DNA from: Platerodrilus igneus | Lineage: Eukaryota; Arthropoda; Insecta; Coleoptera; Lycidae | DNA: 64,000 nt | NCBI GenBank assembly: GCA_036346225.1 | Contig: JARFIW010000999.1 | Location: 3,021,001 to 3,085,000 of the forward strand | Reading direction: 5' to 3' | Shown here: one piece after another, positions 43,786 through 55,080 of the stretch | Layout: every line of letters starts with the position of its first letter | Position numbering within the stretch: position 1 is the first letter of the stretch | The notes under the pieces: model-generated | What the model was told of the DNA's origin: nothing | Database searches by the model: none | The model's input: only the letters and a program-made list of their open reading frames with translations | Program-made: the position numbers and the translations under genes

Positions 43786-44655
43786 TTAGCAGAAATCCTT
43801 AACCGCTTCTAAGTTCGTGTTAAATACTTGTATTCTTGTTTTTGATTTATTTTCCCCACCTTTGCAAACTAGAACTTTAGTTTTAGTTTTGTTAATTTTC
43901 ATACCGTATCTCTCTGTTAGAACCGTTTCCATTTCATTAAGAGCAGCTTCTAACTCTTTCTTGCTAGACGCTAATACCGCTATATCATCTGCAAATCTAA
44001 GCATATCAATTTTTTGTCCCTGCATAGTAATTCCAAATGTCTTCCTGCATTTGACAGTATTCATTGCCTCTTCTATGTACAAGTTAAAAATCAATGGGGA
44101 TAGGGCACATCCCTGTCTCACCCCTTTCCTAATGTTTACTTCTTTACGTTCCTGCTCTAATTCGATTACTGCTGTTTGCTCTTTGTATAAGCTATGTACT
44201 ATTCGTCTATCCCTATAACTCATTCCAATCTTTTTGAGTATTTCAAACATTTTTTTCCAATTTACATTGTCGAATGCTTTTTCCAGATCTACAAACCCTA
44301 TATACACGCTTTCCTCTTTTTCTATTGTTTTCTGCATTATCACTCTCAGAGCTAAAATAGCCTCCCGTTGTCCCCTGTTTCGCCTAAACCCAAATTGGTC
44401 TTCTCCTAGTATTTCTTCAGCTCGTTTTTCCATTCGTCTTTGCACAATTCTAGTTAATATTTTTGACACGTGTGCTGTTAAATTTATTGTACGAAAATTT
44501 TCACATCTATCCGCGCCTTTCTTTTTTGGTATAGTTACTATGATGCTACGTTTGAAATCTTTGGGTATCTCGCCTGTCTCATACATATAGCTTACAAGTT
44601 GGAAGAGACGTTCTGTTACTGCTTGTCCAGCGGCTTTTAGAGTTTCTGCTTGCAC
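43786..44655 (-). pseudogene. RTE A2 reverse transcriptase
   Basis: ETGEIPKDFKRSIIVTIPKKKGADRCENF, LGEDQFGFRRNRG, IGFVDLEKAFDNVNW, VRQGCALSPLIFNLYIEEAM and the catalytic LRFADDIAVLAS are all present. The frame ends at DFC followed by TAA where the family has a Tyr codon (LGS follows), and it continues in the same phase with 43650-43225. A deletion relative to copy A1 (10520-10680) removes part of the EN-RT linker just upstream. Confidence 0.9.
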
Positions 44656-44924
44656 CTTATCTGTACCCTTATATTTTTGCTATACGGTTTTATATCCCTA
44701 AAATTCATTCTAATTAATTTGTATGCTTCGTCCGTCTTTCCTATTTCCATCTTAGTTTGTACCTCTTTGCACTTTTCATCAATTCATTGTTCTTTAGCTT
44801 TTCGGCATTTTCGAATAATTTCCCATTTTATGGCTTTGTATCTCTGTTTTCCTGTTTCGTCTGATTTATTTTTGTATTTTCGTCTTTCCTCTATTAAATT
44901 CACGATATCCTTTGTTATCCATGG

Positions 44925-44991
44925 TTTCTTATTTTCTTTTTGTGTATACCCCAGAATATCTCTGGGGTATACACAAAAAGAAAATAAGAAA
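44925..44991. repeat. Perfect 30-bp inverted repeat inside RTE A2
   Basis: The arms 44925-44954 and 44962-44991 are exact reverse complements around a 7-nt spacer. Copy A1 (near 10960-10995) has only the left arm and a 5-bp inverted seed CCAGA...TCTGG. Confidence 0.95.
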
Positions 44992-45963
44992 TCCAGCCAT
45001 GTCTAGGCTGGATTTAATGTTATTCCATTCTGTTTCTACTTCCTTAGTTTCAGATATTTTCCCGATATCATTCAGCAATTCATTTGACTTTTTTTCGAAT
45101 CTTTCTTGAATATCTTTATCTTTTAGTTTCTCTAAGTCCAAGTGCCTTTTTCTGTTCCCTTTTTTCAGATTTTTAAATTTAAGTGCGGCCTTCATAATTA
45201 CGATGTTGTGGTCATTGTCTATATCTGCTTCTGGGTAGCTTCTACAGTCTTTTACTTGATTCCTAAACCGTTGTCTAACAAGAATGTAATCTGTTTGATG
45301 TCTTCCTATATCTCCTGGCATCTTCCACGTATATCGTCTTCTAGCATGATGTTGAAATAATGTGTTTGTGATGATTAAATTGTTCTTGTCGCAAAATTCT
45401 ACCAGCCTATTTCCCCTGTCGTTTCTCGTGCCTAAACCAAATAAACCTATTACCGCTCCTTCCCTCCCCTCACCTACCACGGCATTAAAACCCCCCGTAA
45501 TTATTAAATTTTCATGTCCTTTTACGTATCTTAATATGTCTTCGATATCTTTGTAGATGGCTTCTACCTCCTCGTCACTGTAGCTAGAGGTGGGCATGTA
45601 TACTTGTATTATTACTGTGTTTACCGGTTTAGATTCTAATCTAACCATGAGTACTCTTTCGTTCTTTTGTAAGTAATTTTCTACACAGTATCCTATCTTT
45701 TTCCGCATAAGTATCCCCACACCCAAATTTCTTTCCTCTGCTCCTGAATGAATTACCCTGAAGTCTCCACTCCAATAATCCCCCGCCTCTGGCCACCGAG
45801 CTTCGCTGATCCCTACTATGTCTAGTGATAACCTATTCATTTCGATTTTTAGGTTCTCTAGCTTACCTACTTGCTTCATACTTCTAACATTCCACGCTCC
45901 GACTCGCAGAATGTTCCCGACTCTTATTTTTAACTTTCCGATCGCATCCTCCGAAGTAGTCAC
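44925..45963 (-). pseudogene. RTE A2 endonuclease
   Basis: Open from 45963 with ILRVGAWNVRSMKQVGKLE, DIVGISEARW, VIIQVYMPTSSYSDEE, GLGTRNDRGNRLVEFC, NTLFQHHARRRYTWKMPGD and ADIDNDHNIVIMKA. The family motif GDFNA reads GGFNA, which removes a catalytic Asp. The frame ends at a stop created by an inverted duplication at 44962-44994 and is in phase with the RT frame downstream. Confidence 0.9.
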
Positions 45964-46278
45964 CTGCCGGAGATCCGAATGGGGGACTATTTTAACTCCG
46001 GAATCTTTTACCCCCAGAGAATGCCATCAAGTTTGTAACAATTTAAGTACGCTGTGTACTTGGGAGATAATGTTGGTTTCCCGTTGCCTTCCACATCGCG
46101 GTAGTGTGTCTTAGACTGCCATACCGACCCCTATGGTCTCTGCCAATCTAAGTACCGAAAGAGCCGCTGCCCTCTTTCGGGGACCTGTCTTAGTCTGGTT
46201 CCTCACTAACGACCCTACTACTTTGGTTGGACCTGTAGTCGGCAAGGTGCAGGTCCATTCGAAATGGTATCCCATCTT

Positions 46279-47621
46279 ATAAAAAGTTAATTGTTTATCT
46301 GGAAAATACGTGTAAATCCTTATCGAATTTTTCAGTAAATCATAAAACTGATTTAAACAAAATTATTCATTCCAATAACCCGTCTAAGCCTCGATCTGCC
46401 GTTTCCATGTTAGTACAGACAAAACCTAATGTTATTAAATGTCCGCTTTGCAAACAAGATCACAATCTTTATCGCTGTAATGATTCCGTTAAACTTTCAT
46501 CGCAAGATCGCTACAACTTTGCAAAAAACCAACATCTTTGTATTAATTGCCATAGCAATTCTCACATTTTAAATAAATGTAAGTCTACTTTTTCATGCCG
46601 CCAATGCAATCAACGTCATCATTCGTTATTGCACTTCGATCGCGTTTCGTCTAAACACGCTTTCGCTGCTAGTAGCCAGTCTAGTTTCAGCCCGGACACC
46701 GCCGCCTCTAAGGTATCACCTCGCACTATTCCCGCTACTCAAAACCGCTACAAGCTTTCCGCACCTCGTGTCTCTGAGGAATCATCGACTTTGTTTAGCT
46801 GTAGTGGTCCGTCAACTTCGAATGTCGTTTTATTTAATTCTTTAGCTAAACCTTCAGTTGTTTTACTTTCCACCGTTCAAGTGGAAATTGTTGATTGCTC
46901 TGGTTCTTTCCATAAATTTCGCCGTTTACTCGATTCGGGCAGCATGACTTCTTTTATTTCGGAAAGTAGTGTGAAACGTTTAGGTTTTCGTACTACTCCA
47001 CATTCTCTTACCCTTAGTGGTTTAGGTTCCATGCGCTCTGCTGCTCAGCATGGCACTGTCGCCGTTTCGCTCAAACCAATAGGTGTTTCTTCACCGATTA
47101 TTAATTTTCAAGCTGTAGTACTTCCCAAAATTTGTGAAAATTTACCTACTTCTAATATTTCTTTACCACATTTCAATCATCTGGCTAACCTCAAGATAGC
47201 TGATCCGCTCTTTGCTCAATCTGGACCCATTGATTTCCTACTTGGCGCGGATATTTTCCCCCAAGTGTTATTAGACGGTCGCATCCAGGGTGATAGCGAT
47301 CAACCTTTTGCTATTAATACCATTTTTGGATATTTTTTAATGGGAAAAATACCTTCTTCGCCCGCTTCGGAGGTAACTAGCATGTTTTGTATGACAGATT
47401 CTACTTCCCCATTGGAAGATATTATCGCTAAATTCTGGGAAGTCGAAGCTGTCCCCGCCGCTCAACCTTTCACGCTTGAAAAACTCTTGTTGAAAAACAT
47501 TTTGTCGATACGTTTCGCCGCAAGGAACAAGATCGATATATCGTCTCATTGCCGTTTAGAGATCAGGAACCATTTTTTCCAGGTAGTCGTGATCTTGCCT
47601 TACAACGATTTGTTTCTTTAG
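46279..47621 (+). pseudogene. BEL pol, zinc knuckles and protease
   Basis: The frame 46407-47621 shows paired knuckle-like motifs (CPLCKQDHNLYRC, CINCHSNSHILNKC, CRQCNQRHHSLLH), a long Ser-rich spacer, and the Pao-type aspartic protease with RRLLDSGSMTSFISES (about residue 185) and DFLLGADIFPQVLLDG. It ends by running into a frameshift at about 47540, after which RT continues in the next frame. Confidence 0.87.
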
Positions 47622-48265
47622 AAAATCGTCTACTCAAGCAACCTCGTGTTTACGAACAATACGTTTCGCTCATGCGTGAATATCTTGAATCTCAAAATAT
47701 GCAATCTGTTGTTATTGGGTCTCATTCGGACTTTTCTTATTACATCCCGCATCATTGCTTTGTGAAACCCGAAAGCGTAAGTACGAAATTACGAGTTGTT
47801 TTCAACGCTTCCGCTAAAACTCTGTCTCAATCCTCCTTAAACGATCACTTGTTTGTTGGGCCGAAGTTGCAACCCGATATCACCGCAATTTTGTTACAGT
47901 TTCGTTTACATGCTTATGTTGTCACTGCCGATATTCGTCAGATGTACAGACAAATTCTTGTAAATCCCGCTCAGTGTGACTATCAACGAATTGTTTGGCG
48001 CTTCTGCCCTGAGAAGCCCATTCAGAATTTTAAATTAAATACCGTTACGTATGAAATCAATTGTGCTCCCTTTTTTGCCATACGCACACTTCAGCAGTTG
48101 GCCATGGACGAAGGGAATTTTTATCCGTTAGCCGCTTTCGCATTTCGCCACCATACATATATTGATGACATCGCTACTGGTGAAGATTCTATTGAATCAA
48201 CCCTCGCTCTACGTAATCAATTAATTGCTCTTTTAAAACTCGGTGGTTTCAAACTTCATAAATAG
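47549..48265 (+). pseudogene. BEL reverse transcriptase
   Basis: YYIPHHCFVKPESVSTKLRVVFNASA, SLNDHLFVGPKLQPDI, VVTADIRQMYRQILVNP, CAPFFAIRTLQQLA and the catalytic HTYIDDIATG are all visible, in BEL/Pao form. It ends with a TAG after GGFKLHK where the family continues with LRKW(A/S)SN. Confidence 0.9.
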
Positions 48266-48378
48266 TCAAGTAACCATCCCGAATTGTTAAAAGATCTTTC
48301 CGCTACGCAACAATTCGCGCAACCCCGCTCCTTTGAGGATTCTGATACTCAACCCCTCAAAGTTTTAGGTGTTTAATG

Positions 48379-49360
48379 GAATCCCACTTCAGATAATTTT
48401 TGTTTTCTAGTTCAGCCACTAAGTACCTGCTGTACCAAATGCAACCTACTTTCTATCTTAGCTCGTATTTTCGACTCCATGGGACTTTTATCCCCCCTTA
48501 CATTTCTGGTAAAACTTAATTCAACGTTTATGGCCGTTAAAATTAGAATGGGATGCTCCCCCCCCCCCGACCTCCAACGTTTGTGGGAGAGATACTTGCA
48601 TGAGTTACCGTTACTCTTAGATTTCGCTTTACCCCGCTTGCTTATCCCGCCACAGTTTACTACGTGCGAAGTTCACTGCTTTGCTGACGCTTCCGAACGT
48701 GGTTACTGTGCTGTTGTTTATTTTCGCTTTGTTACTCCTTCCGCCATTGAGGTTCGCTTAGTGTGCGCTAAGTCTAAGGTCGCACCCCTTCGTACAATCT
48801 CTTTACCCCGTCTCGAATTGTTGGCCGCCACACTGACATCAAAATTATTAAACTTTGTCCTCAAAACTTTTGATTCGAACATTACTTTTCATAAAATTTA
48901 CTGTTGGTCTGACTCCATAGTAGTACTTTCGTGGATTCGTTCCCCTCCGCAGCGTTGGAAGACTTTCGTCGCCAATCGTGTTGCTTACATTCAGGAAAAC
49001 GCGTCTCGCGCCTCTTGGCATCACATCCCCTCCACCAAGAATTCTGCCGATGTCGGGTCACGTGGTTTATTCCCTACCGACTTGTGCAAATGTTCTCTAT
49101 GGTGGGCGGTTTCACCAACCTTGTATGGGTCTGTCGAAAACTACAGTCCATATATTCCGCCTTCAGATATTCCTGAAGTTCTTACTGAACAACGCTCTTT
49201 TGTTTTATCCGCTGTCGTAACATCCTCTTGGATTCAATCAATTCTAGAAAATCACTCTTCCTTTCCATTTATTACTCGCATTGTTGCTTGGATTCTCCGT
49301 TTTCGTCATAATCTACGTCACCCACTCGAAAAGTACTACGGACCTTTGTCATCTTCTTAG
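48379..49360 (+). pseudogene. BEL RT connection and RNase H
   Basis: ARIFDSMGLLSPLTFLVKL begins the connection, then VHCFADASERGYCAVVYFR, SKVAPLRTISLPRLELLAA, YCWSDSIVVLSWIRSPPQRW and WHHIPSTKNSADVGSRG show an RNase H of the Pao type with its conserved acidic residues. A run of ten C near 48557-48566 makes frame slippage likely. Confidence 0.87.
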
Positions 49361-49372
49361 TTATACAATGCT

Positions 49373-49870
49373 TTGATCGCTTTGCTTGCGCATACTCAAC
49401 AATCTTATTTTGCTATCGAGCTTAAAACCATTCATTCTGGATCCCCTTTAAAAAAGAGTTTTCGCAAATTGCCCCCTTTTATTCGTGATGGAATCTTGCG
49501 CGTCGTAGGTCGCCTGGCTCACGCGCCTTTGTCCTCTGACCGTAAATTTCCCGGTTTGTTATCTAGCAAAAGTCGATTCACTGATCTGTATGTTACTTAC
49601 GTTTATTTAAAATACTTCCACGTGGGTGCTCAAATGGTCCATTTTCTTGTAACTCAGCACTTCTGGATTACTTCTGGAAGGCAATCTATCCGTCGCATTT
49701 TGAGTCACTGTCTAGCGTGTTGGAAGACCAATCCGGTCGCATTGCAACCTCCCATGGGCAACTTGCCTTCATGTCGAACTCAAGTCAAACCCTTTTTTTG
49801 TTTGGGCGTTGACTTTGCTGGTCCCTTTTCTATTACTGGGTCGAAGCTCTGCCCAATGCCCTCAATGTAG
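49373..49870 (+). pseudogene. BEL integrase, N-terminal part only
   Basis: The zinc-binding domain (HVGAQMVHFLVTQHFWI, CLACWKTNP) and the first catalytic stretch LGVDFAGPFSI are present. The sequence then stops at a TAG and passes after about 130 bp of T-rich DNA directly into GGTGGGCGGTA and the 3' LTR. The rest of the catalytic core, with the second Asp and the Glu, is deleted. Confidence 0.87.
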
Positions 49871-50007
49871 AAAAAAGAATTGTTCTTTTTTTCTTTTGTT
49901 TTTTTTTTGGTAGATCCTTTTCTTCTTTTTTTGCTTGGTCATTCCGCCCCCTTCCCCGCCTTATAAAGATTTTTTCTTTAAAATGCCTTGCATTTTGGTG
50001 GGCGGTA

Positions 50008-51180
50008 TGTTCCGTTTATATTGTAAATAATTAAAGCTAAATTTTATTTTCTATTGAGTTTGTTGATTATTTACGTCGCCTCGGTATATTTAAATTTATT
50101 GGAGTAAAATTCCCTGTTTACTTCAAGCATACGCCAACAAGTGCCGCGAGTGATAAGACTCTGTGTTATTCCGCATGTGCAAGAACAGTATTGACTGGAA
50201 AATCCACGAAGCAAGAGAGAATCGATTTGTCGTTCGAACAGACCGCATCGCTGTTTTACACGTTCTAAGTAAAGCTCCTAATTAGACGAACCGCTTTTCT
50301 TCAGAACCGCTATTGACATAAATGTGCTTGACTACATCCGCAAAAAGCAGAGTAGATGCTACATCGTTTTTTTCGTTGGCACGGCTTCGTAATCAACAGG
50401 TGAGTGCTTTTAGTAAACGCTTGAACTGAGTAAAAACATTAATTATATGTTGTTTGTTCATTTGTCACTTAATTTTATATACAGTCCACTTCTTGTTACA
50501 CTTTAGGTCTACTTTTAAAGTACCGATGCACATGTATGAGAGCCACTATGACAGTTGGCAACAATGATAAATGTTCGCAAAATATTGCGCAATAAACGGT
50601 TACGTCATATTTATGCTCAAATTAATATCACATACAAACAATGTTTATTTTAATTTTAAGAGAAGATAAAAGGTACTCACGTAAAACTGTAGAACTCTTC
50701 AGACATGACAGCCACTCTCGCATCAGTTGGGCGCTGCGGGCGTCCATGGGCGTTGCCGGGCGTGGGTCATCCTTTGCCCGCTTTTCGAATCCAAATTCAA
50801 ATTTGTCTTCTTCTTTCCAATTCTATAGCGGAACCACAGGAAACTTGTATAAGGAACGATAATTAGGTAGATAAAAGGAAACCTACATAACCTGAAAGAG
50901 GAGACAAGGTAACGGCACAAAGATAAACACTCCGTTCGACGTCTCGCCGACTAGTGCCGACGTGACGGAAATCACCACTCCTGTTTCACTCTGCGTCTGT
51001 GCAATCTCGAGCGCCGACGCGACTATCAAAAGGGACGGAAATGCACGCACAAGTCTTTTAAATTATTGGCGCGAAATCACTTACAAATTAGGAACTTAAA
51101 GAAATGTTTATATGCCGATTTTCGGCATGTAACATTCTTTCTCCTAGTTATCTATCGTAGTTTTGTTACCGCATTTTACA
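50008..51180 (+). repeat. BEL 3' LTR, split by solo LTR S4
   Basis: Starts TGTTCCGTTTATATTG after the purine-rich GGTGGGCGGTA. Without S4 (50494-51134) and one TTCT it is exactly 528 bp, like the 5' LTR. Confidence 0.88.
50494..51134 (-). mobile_element. Solo LTR, family S (copy S4)
   Basis: TGTTACACTTTAGG...CATGTAACA between TTCT duplications (50490-50493 and 51135-51138). The palindrome ATGCCGATTTTCGGCAT is at 51112-51128. The donor-like GTGAGTAC is on the minus strand at 50673-50680. Confidence 0.92.
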
Positions 51181-51185
51181 TTCGG

Positions 51186-51372
51186 AATGCCCTCTTATGT
51201 GCACTCGGAAAGAGGAAGTTCTCTTATATCGGATAAAGTTAAACAATTTTTACATACAAAAGGAATTACTACGAGTTGCAACTCTGCCTACAATCCCGGC
51301 GTATACGGACAAACTGGGCGATACAATGGCATCGTTTGCAGAACTATTTTGTTAGCTCTAAAGACAGAAGGC
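51186..51372 (+). pseudogene. G1 integrase core, middle part
   Basis: MPSYVHSERGSSLISDKVKQFL and YNPGVYGQTGRYNGIV. Compared with G2 (SDRGSSF and GNGQVEKYNG) the catalytic Asp reads Glu and the catalytic Glu reads Gly, so the enzyme is dead. Confidence 0.87.
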
Positions 51373-51946
51373 TGTTATACGGACTTTTTTGTTATACTGC
51401 ACAATTGTTATACTCGCGATAACTACACTTAATTATCATAATTTAATGCATAATTACACGACAATTTTACCCGCCATATTGAAACTTATACCGACCTCGC
51501 TTTAAGAGTGATGCAACTGCTTTTCAAGTCAATTTGCAAGCACAATTTAAATAAAATCAAATTACGTACGTGGTGGCATCTCGGAAATTCATCTCAGGCT
51601 CCCACGATGCTTTGCAGGTTGGGTTCAAGTACGACACGTTGAATCAAATTACCATCCGTCCTTCCTGTAACTTCTGCACTCGTAGGGGAATGACAGGAAT
51701 TAAGGTACCAGGTACAATAAAAGATAAAGGTAGAAGGAACCTACATATCTAAAAAGAAAAGACACACCACACAGATAGACGTTGCTTCGTCGAGTGCTCG
51801 TAACTTAATGGCGTCTTTCTACACCACGCGCGCACTCTGCATCACTTTTGCGCAGACGCGACTGTCAGGGACGACGTAATTTAAAATACGCGGCAATTTA
51901 TTTACAAATTAACTCTAACGTGATACATGCCAGTTGGCATGTAACA
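51373..51946 (-). mobile_element. Solo LTR, family S (copy S5)
   Basis: TGTTATACGG...GGCATGTAACA between AGGC duplications (51369-51372 and 51947-51950). The palindrome CATGCCAGTTGGCATG is at 51926-51941. Removing it restores TEGTPVTKWETALNQS of the integrase. Confidence 0.9.
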
Positions 51947-52560
51947 AGGCACTCCCGTAACTAAATGGGAAACAGCTTTAAATCAGAGTCTTCATTCAAT
52001 TAGGTCCTTGGTGTGTACCGCCACTAACTCGACTCCTCACGAACGGTTGTTCACATATTGTCGAAGATCTGCTTATGGGCAATCTATTCCTTCTTGGATA
52101 GCGCCTGGGCCTATTCTTATTCGAAAAACGTTTGTTTTTCGAAGTACGACCTCGTCGTAGAAGAAGTTGAACTACTTAACGCCAACCCTTGTTATTCGTT
52201 TGTCAAACTATCGAACTGGAGAGAAATAATCATCTGAAATCGCCATCTAGCTTCCCTAGGTAATCTGGGAGAAGTAGTCGATGCTGAATGTACTGATTCT
52301 TCGACCCTACACTCTTCGTCTACTGAATCTTCGCCTACTAATTTGAACCGTGATTTGGTTAATGTACCACCTGCTGTTAACTCCATTTGCATTTTTCCAG
52401 AATCTTTACCGAACATCCCTACCTCAAATAGTTATTCAACTCCCGAGTCTGTAATGTGATTACCTGACACGCTGGTGACTCAAAAGTCTACTAGAGGGAC
52501 TCGTCCACCGAAGTATCCTGTTTACTATGTGACTAAAATTTAAAGAGACGGAAGAATGTG
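51947..52560 (+). pseudogene. G1 integrase C-terminal part
   Basis: TPVTKWETALNQSLHSIRSL, TNSTPHERLFTYCRRSAYGQ and SIPSWIAPGPILI, followed by a frameshifted Ser/Thr-rich tail ending near ATG-poor sequence before the purine-rich AAAAGGAGGAG (52568-52578) next to the 3' LTR. Confidence 0.82.
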
Positions 52561-52580
52561 ATGAAATAAAAGGAGGAGTC

Positions 52581-52688
52581 TGCGACTGTTTTCTTTCAAT
52601 TATTATGTTACTGATTGTCACTCCCATATTATTTAAGCTTGTCTTTTAGTTTAATAAAGCTTATATTTGTGGGTTTATATTTACTACA
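52581..52688 (+). repeat. G1 3' LTR (108 bp)
   Basis: Same length as the 5' LTR, TGCGACTG...TACTACA, with a handful of substitutions. Confidence 0.85.
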
Positions 52689-53537
52689 ATAAGTTATTTT
52701 ATGGTGTGCATTTGTCAAGACCTGTCGATATATTTTTGACAGCATCCTTCTCCAAAACAGTTAACTCGGACATTCCCGGCTTGTACATTCAACGTACATG
52801 AGTTTTTTTGGTGACCCACTAGATTTTAAATTTCCTTCGCACTCTATAATTTTAAAATTAATTTGTTTTAATATCCTATTCAAGATTGGTTTTAATTATG
52901 CAAAAAAGATTAACGTTATGCTGGATAACACCACACACAAGGTGGACGAATTACTCATGTTTGGGAACTACCAGACTAGTTTCAGATCGGACGTTTTGGT
53001 CGATCAAAAATTAAAGGAACTTGTGACACAACATTGTAAGTTTTACGTAATTAGCACCATGTAAAATTGAATCTTTGATGACCTATGTACCGAAGTTATA
53101 CTTGAACATGACATACCTAAGAAACACTTTCCATTAAATTCAATTTTGGACACGGCCTGCATTTTCTATAACTCATATTGAACCATAAGTTATTTCCATA
53201 CTTAACTCTAAACCGATAACTATACGATCACAGCGATATTCATAAAGAGACGTAAAAGTTTATTAATAGCAAAATTCAAAAATTATTAAACGGAATTATT
53301 GAAGAGAACGTTTCACAATTGAGAGCTCAAGTAGTAATCGAAGATGACAGTCATAAAAAATGCTTGTGCATTGATTATTCACAAACCATTAATCGGTTTA
53401 CAATGCAGTATGCATTTGCTTTGCCAAGTGTAAAAGCTGTGGTTGGTAGGATAGCTGAAAGAATTTTTAGTAAAATTGATCTAACAAGTGCTTACCATAA
53501 AATACCGATAGTAGATGATTAAAAACCATACACAGTT

Positions 53538-55080
53538 TATTTATTTATTTATTATAACTACTCACACAGATAACAAGATCCAATTATGAAGTCACAGAAA
53601 TATAGTGTTACAATACTAAAACAATATAAATAAAAACAAGGAGAAATGGATAATTGAATTATTGGCATAGCATAAGAAAGAAAAATGAGAAAACAGTGAT
53701 AATGTTAGTAGAGAGCATCCAAGTTGGCTAGTCGGAAATGTGAGGGAGGAAGTGAAAAATCTAAGTCGGCAGAATACTTATTGAAGGAGCTGGACATTCT
53801 ACAAATAGGAGAGTTTTTACAATAAGAGTTAATGCGTGCAAAATTGGGATAAAAATGGAGCAGTTTCTACTGGGCCTCGATGGTGTGTGTAGATTAATAA
53901 GAGATCGGCCGACAGGGTCATCAATTAAATAATTTAAAAATTTGTAAAAGTGAATAATATCCAATAATACCCTCCGTTGATGTAAGGGAGGAACATTAAA
54001 TTCAGTGGTTAGGTCTAAATAAGGATAACCATTCAGTGAGTACAAATGATGTTTTTTACAGTATAAGAATTTTAGGAATGTACGTTGAATTTTCTTGACT
54101 CTAGTGTTACTATTGTTATAAAAAGGTGTCCAGATCTGAGAACCATATTCAGAAGTGCTGCGAATTAAAGAGAAATATAGAGTTTTGAGACAGTCCAGAT
54201 CAGTAAATAGTGATGTACTACGCATTAGGAAACCTAGAGTCCGCAGAGAGCGTTTGACAATGTTATTTTTATGACAATTAAAGGAGAGAGTTTCATCAAA
54301 TGTAATACCCAAGTCATTAATAGTAGATACACGAGAGACTGAACTGGTGTCTAGGTAATAATCAAAGAGTATTAGGGTATCCTTATTACTGTAGGACAAA
54401 ACAACGCATTTATCAAAATTAAGACATAGTTTATTTGAATCACACCATCGGAGTAATTGGGTAATATCATTTTTGAGTTATTTACAGTCGGTAGTAGAGT
54501 TAATTTTGGTAAAGATTTTTAAATCATCAGCAAAAAGAAGTTTATTATTAGAAAATATTTGAGTGATGTCATTTATATATAGTAGAAATAAAAGAGGTCC
54601 AAGTACAGATCCCTGGGGTATTCTACTGGTTAGGGGAAGATGTTTGGATTGTATGCCATTAAACTCAACGAATAATGAGCGGTTTGTCAAATAAGACTTA
54701 AAAAATGTTAGTAAGTTATCAGAGAAATTAAACTCATGAAGTTTGTGCAATAAGATGTTGTGATTAAGGACATCAAAAGCTTTAGTGAAGTCAAGATAGA
54801 TAACATCGCACTGGGATCGAGTATTCAAACATTCCGATATCAACTGTGTAATAAAATAAAGGTTAGTTACTGTAGATCGCCGCTTTATAAAACCATGTTG
54901 GTATTCGGACAAAAGTTGTGAAGCTTGAGGAAATAGTGATTTAAAAATAATTATCTCAAAGACTTCGCAGACGTTAGAAATAATAGAAATTGGACGATAG
55001 TTTTGAATAATGGATTTATCGCCATTTTTGAAAATTGGTTGCACACGAGATGATTTCCAGATATCAGGAAAAGTGGATTT
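53538..55080 (-). mobile_element. Jockey-superfamily LINE J3, 5'-truncated
   Basis: Inserted in G3 with a short AGTTT repeat on both sides (53533-53537 and 55081-55085). The 3' end is an (AAAT)n-type tail seen as TTTATTTATTTATTTA. Sequence and tail resemble J1. Confidence 0.82.
53761..55080 (-). pseudogene. LINE J3 reverse transcriptase
   Basis: SSRVQPIFKNGDKSIIQNYR, VIYLDFTKAFDVLNHNIL, RIPQGSVLGPLLFLLYIND and the catalytic LLFADDLKIF are intact. The C-terminal part (TINDLGITFDETLSF, RSTSEYGSQIWTPFY) is in the same phase, separated by one TAA at 54475-54477. The endonuclease is missing by truncation. This is the least damaged RT of the Jockey type in the window. Confidence 0.87.

Larger units (their letters stand above)
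42164..46267 (-). mobile_element. RTE-clade LINE, copy A2, inserted in BEL
   Basis: It is bounded by an 11-bp duplication TATCCCATCTT (42153-42163 and 46268-46278). The minus strand runs from a 5' leader (46267) through endonuclease, RT and C-terminal domain to a long 3' region and a CATCATCATCATT-type end. The 3' region (42164-43200) contains two further imperfect copies of the C-terminal/3' segment. It is the best preserved copy of family A in the window. Confidence 0.92.
40577..51180 (+). mobile_element. BEL/Pao LTR retrotransposon inserted in G1 integrase
   Basis: Two LTRs of 528 bp each (40577-41104; 50008-51180 after removing solo LTR S4 and its 4-bp duplication) enclose gag and pol. 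The target duplication is TTGGG/TTCGG (40572-40576 and 51181-51185, one mismatch); removing the element restores LTLGMPSYVHSERG of the G1 integrase. It carries RTE copy A2 in gag. The integrase core is mostly deleted. Confidence 0.9.
30966..52688 (+). mobile_element. Gypsy LTR retrotransposon G1, host of a nested insertion cluster
   Basis: Two 108-bp LTRs (30966-31073 and 52581-52688) enclose gag, protease, RT, RNase H and integrase in Gypsy order. Removing five direct insertions (G2 31309-37370, S3 38948-39505, BEL 40577-51180, S5 51373-51946, and their duplications) restores collinear coding: gag 31098-31308 to 37376, RT 38947 to 39510, integrase 40576 to 51186 and 51372 to 51951. No clear target duplication of G1 itself was found. 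Confidence 0.88.

Noticed and set aside
40540..51230. Apparent overlap of G1 integrase sequence on both sides of BEL, suggesting two different Gypsy copies
   Set aside because: The right-hand 'overlap' (ACCGCATTTTACATTCGG) is the end of the BEL LTR plus the target duplication; with both LTRs set to 528 bp the integrase frame joins cleanly.
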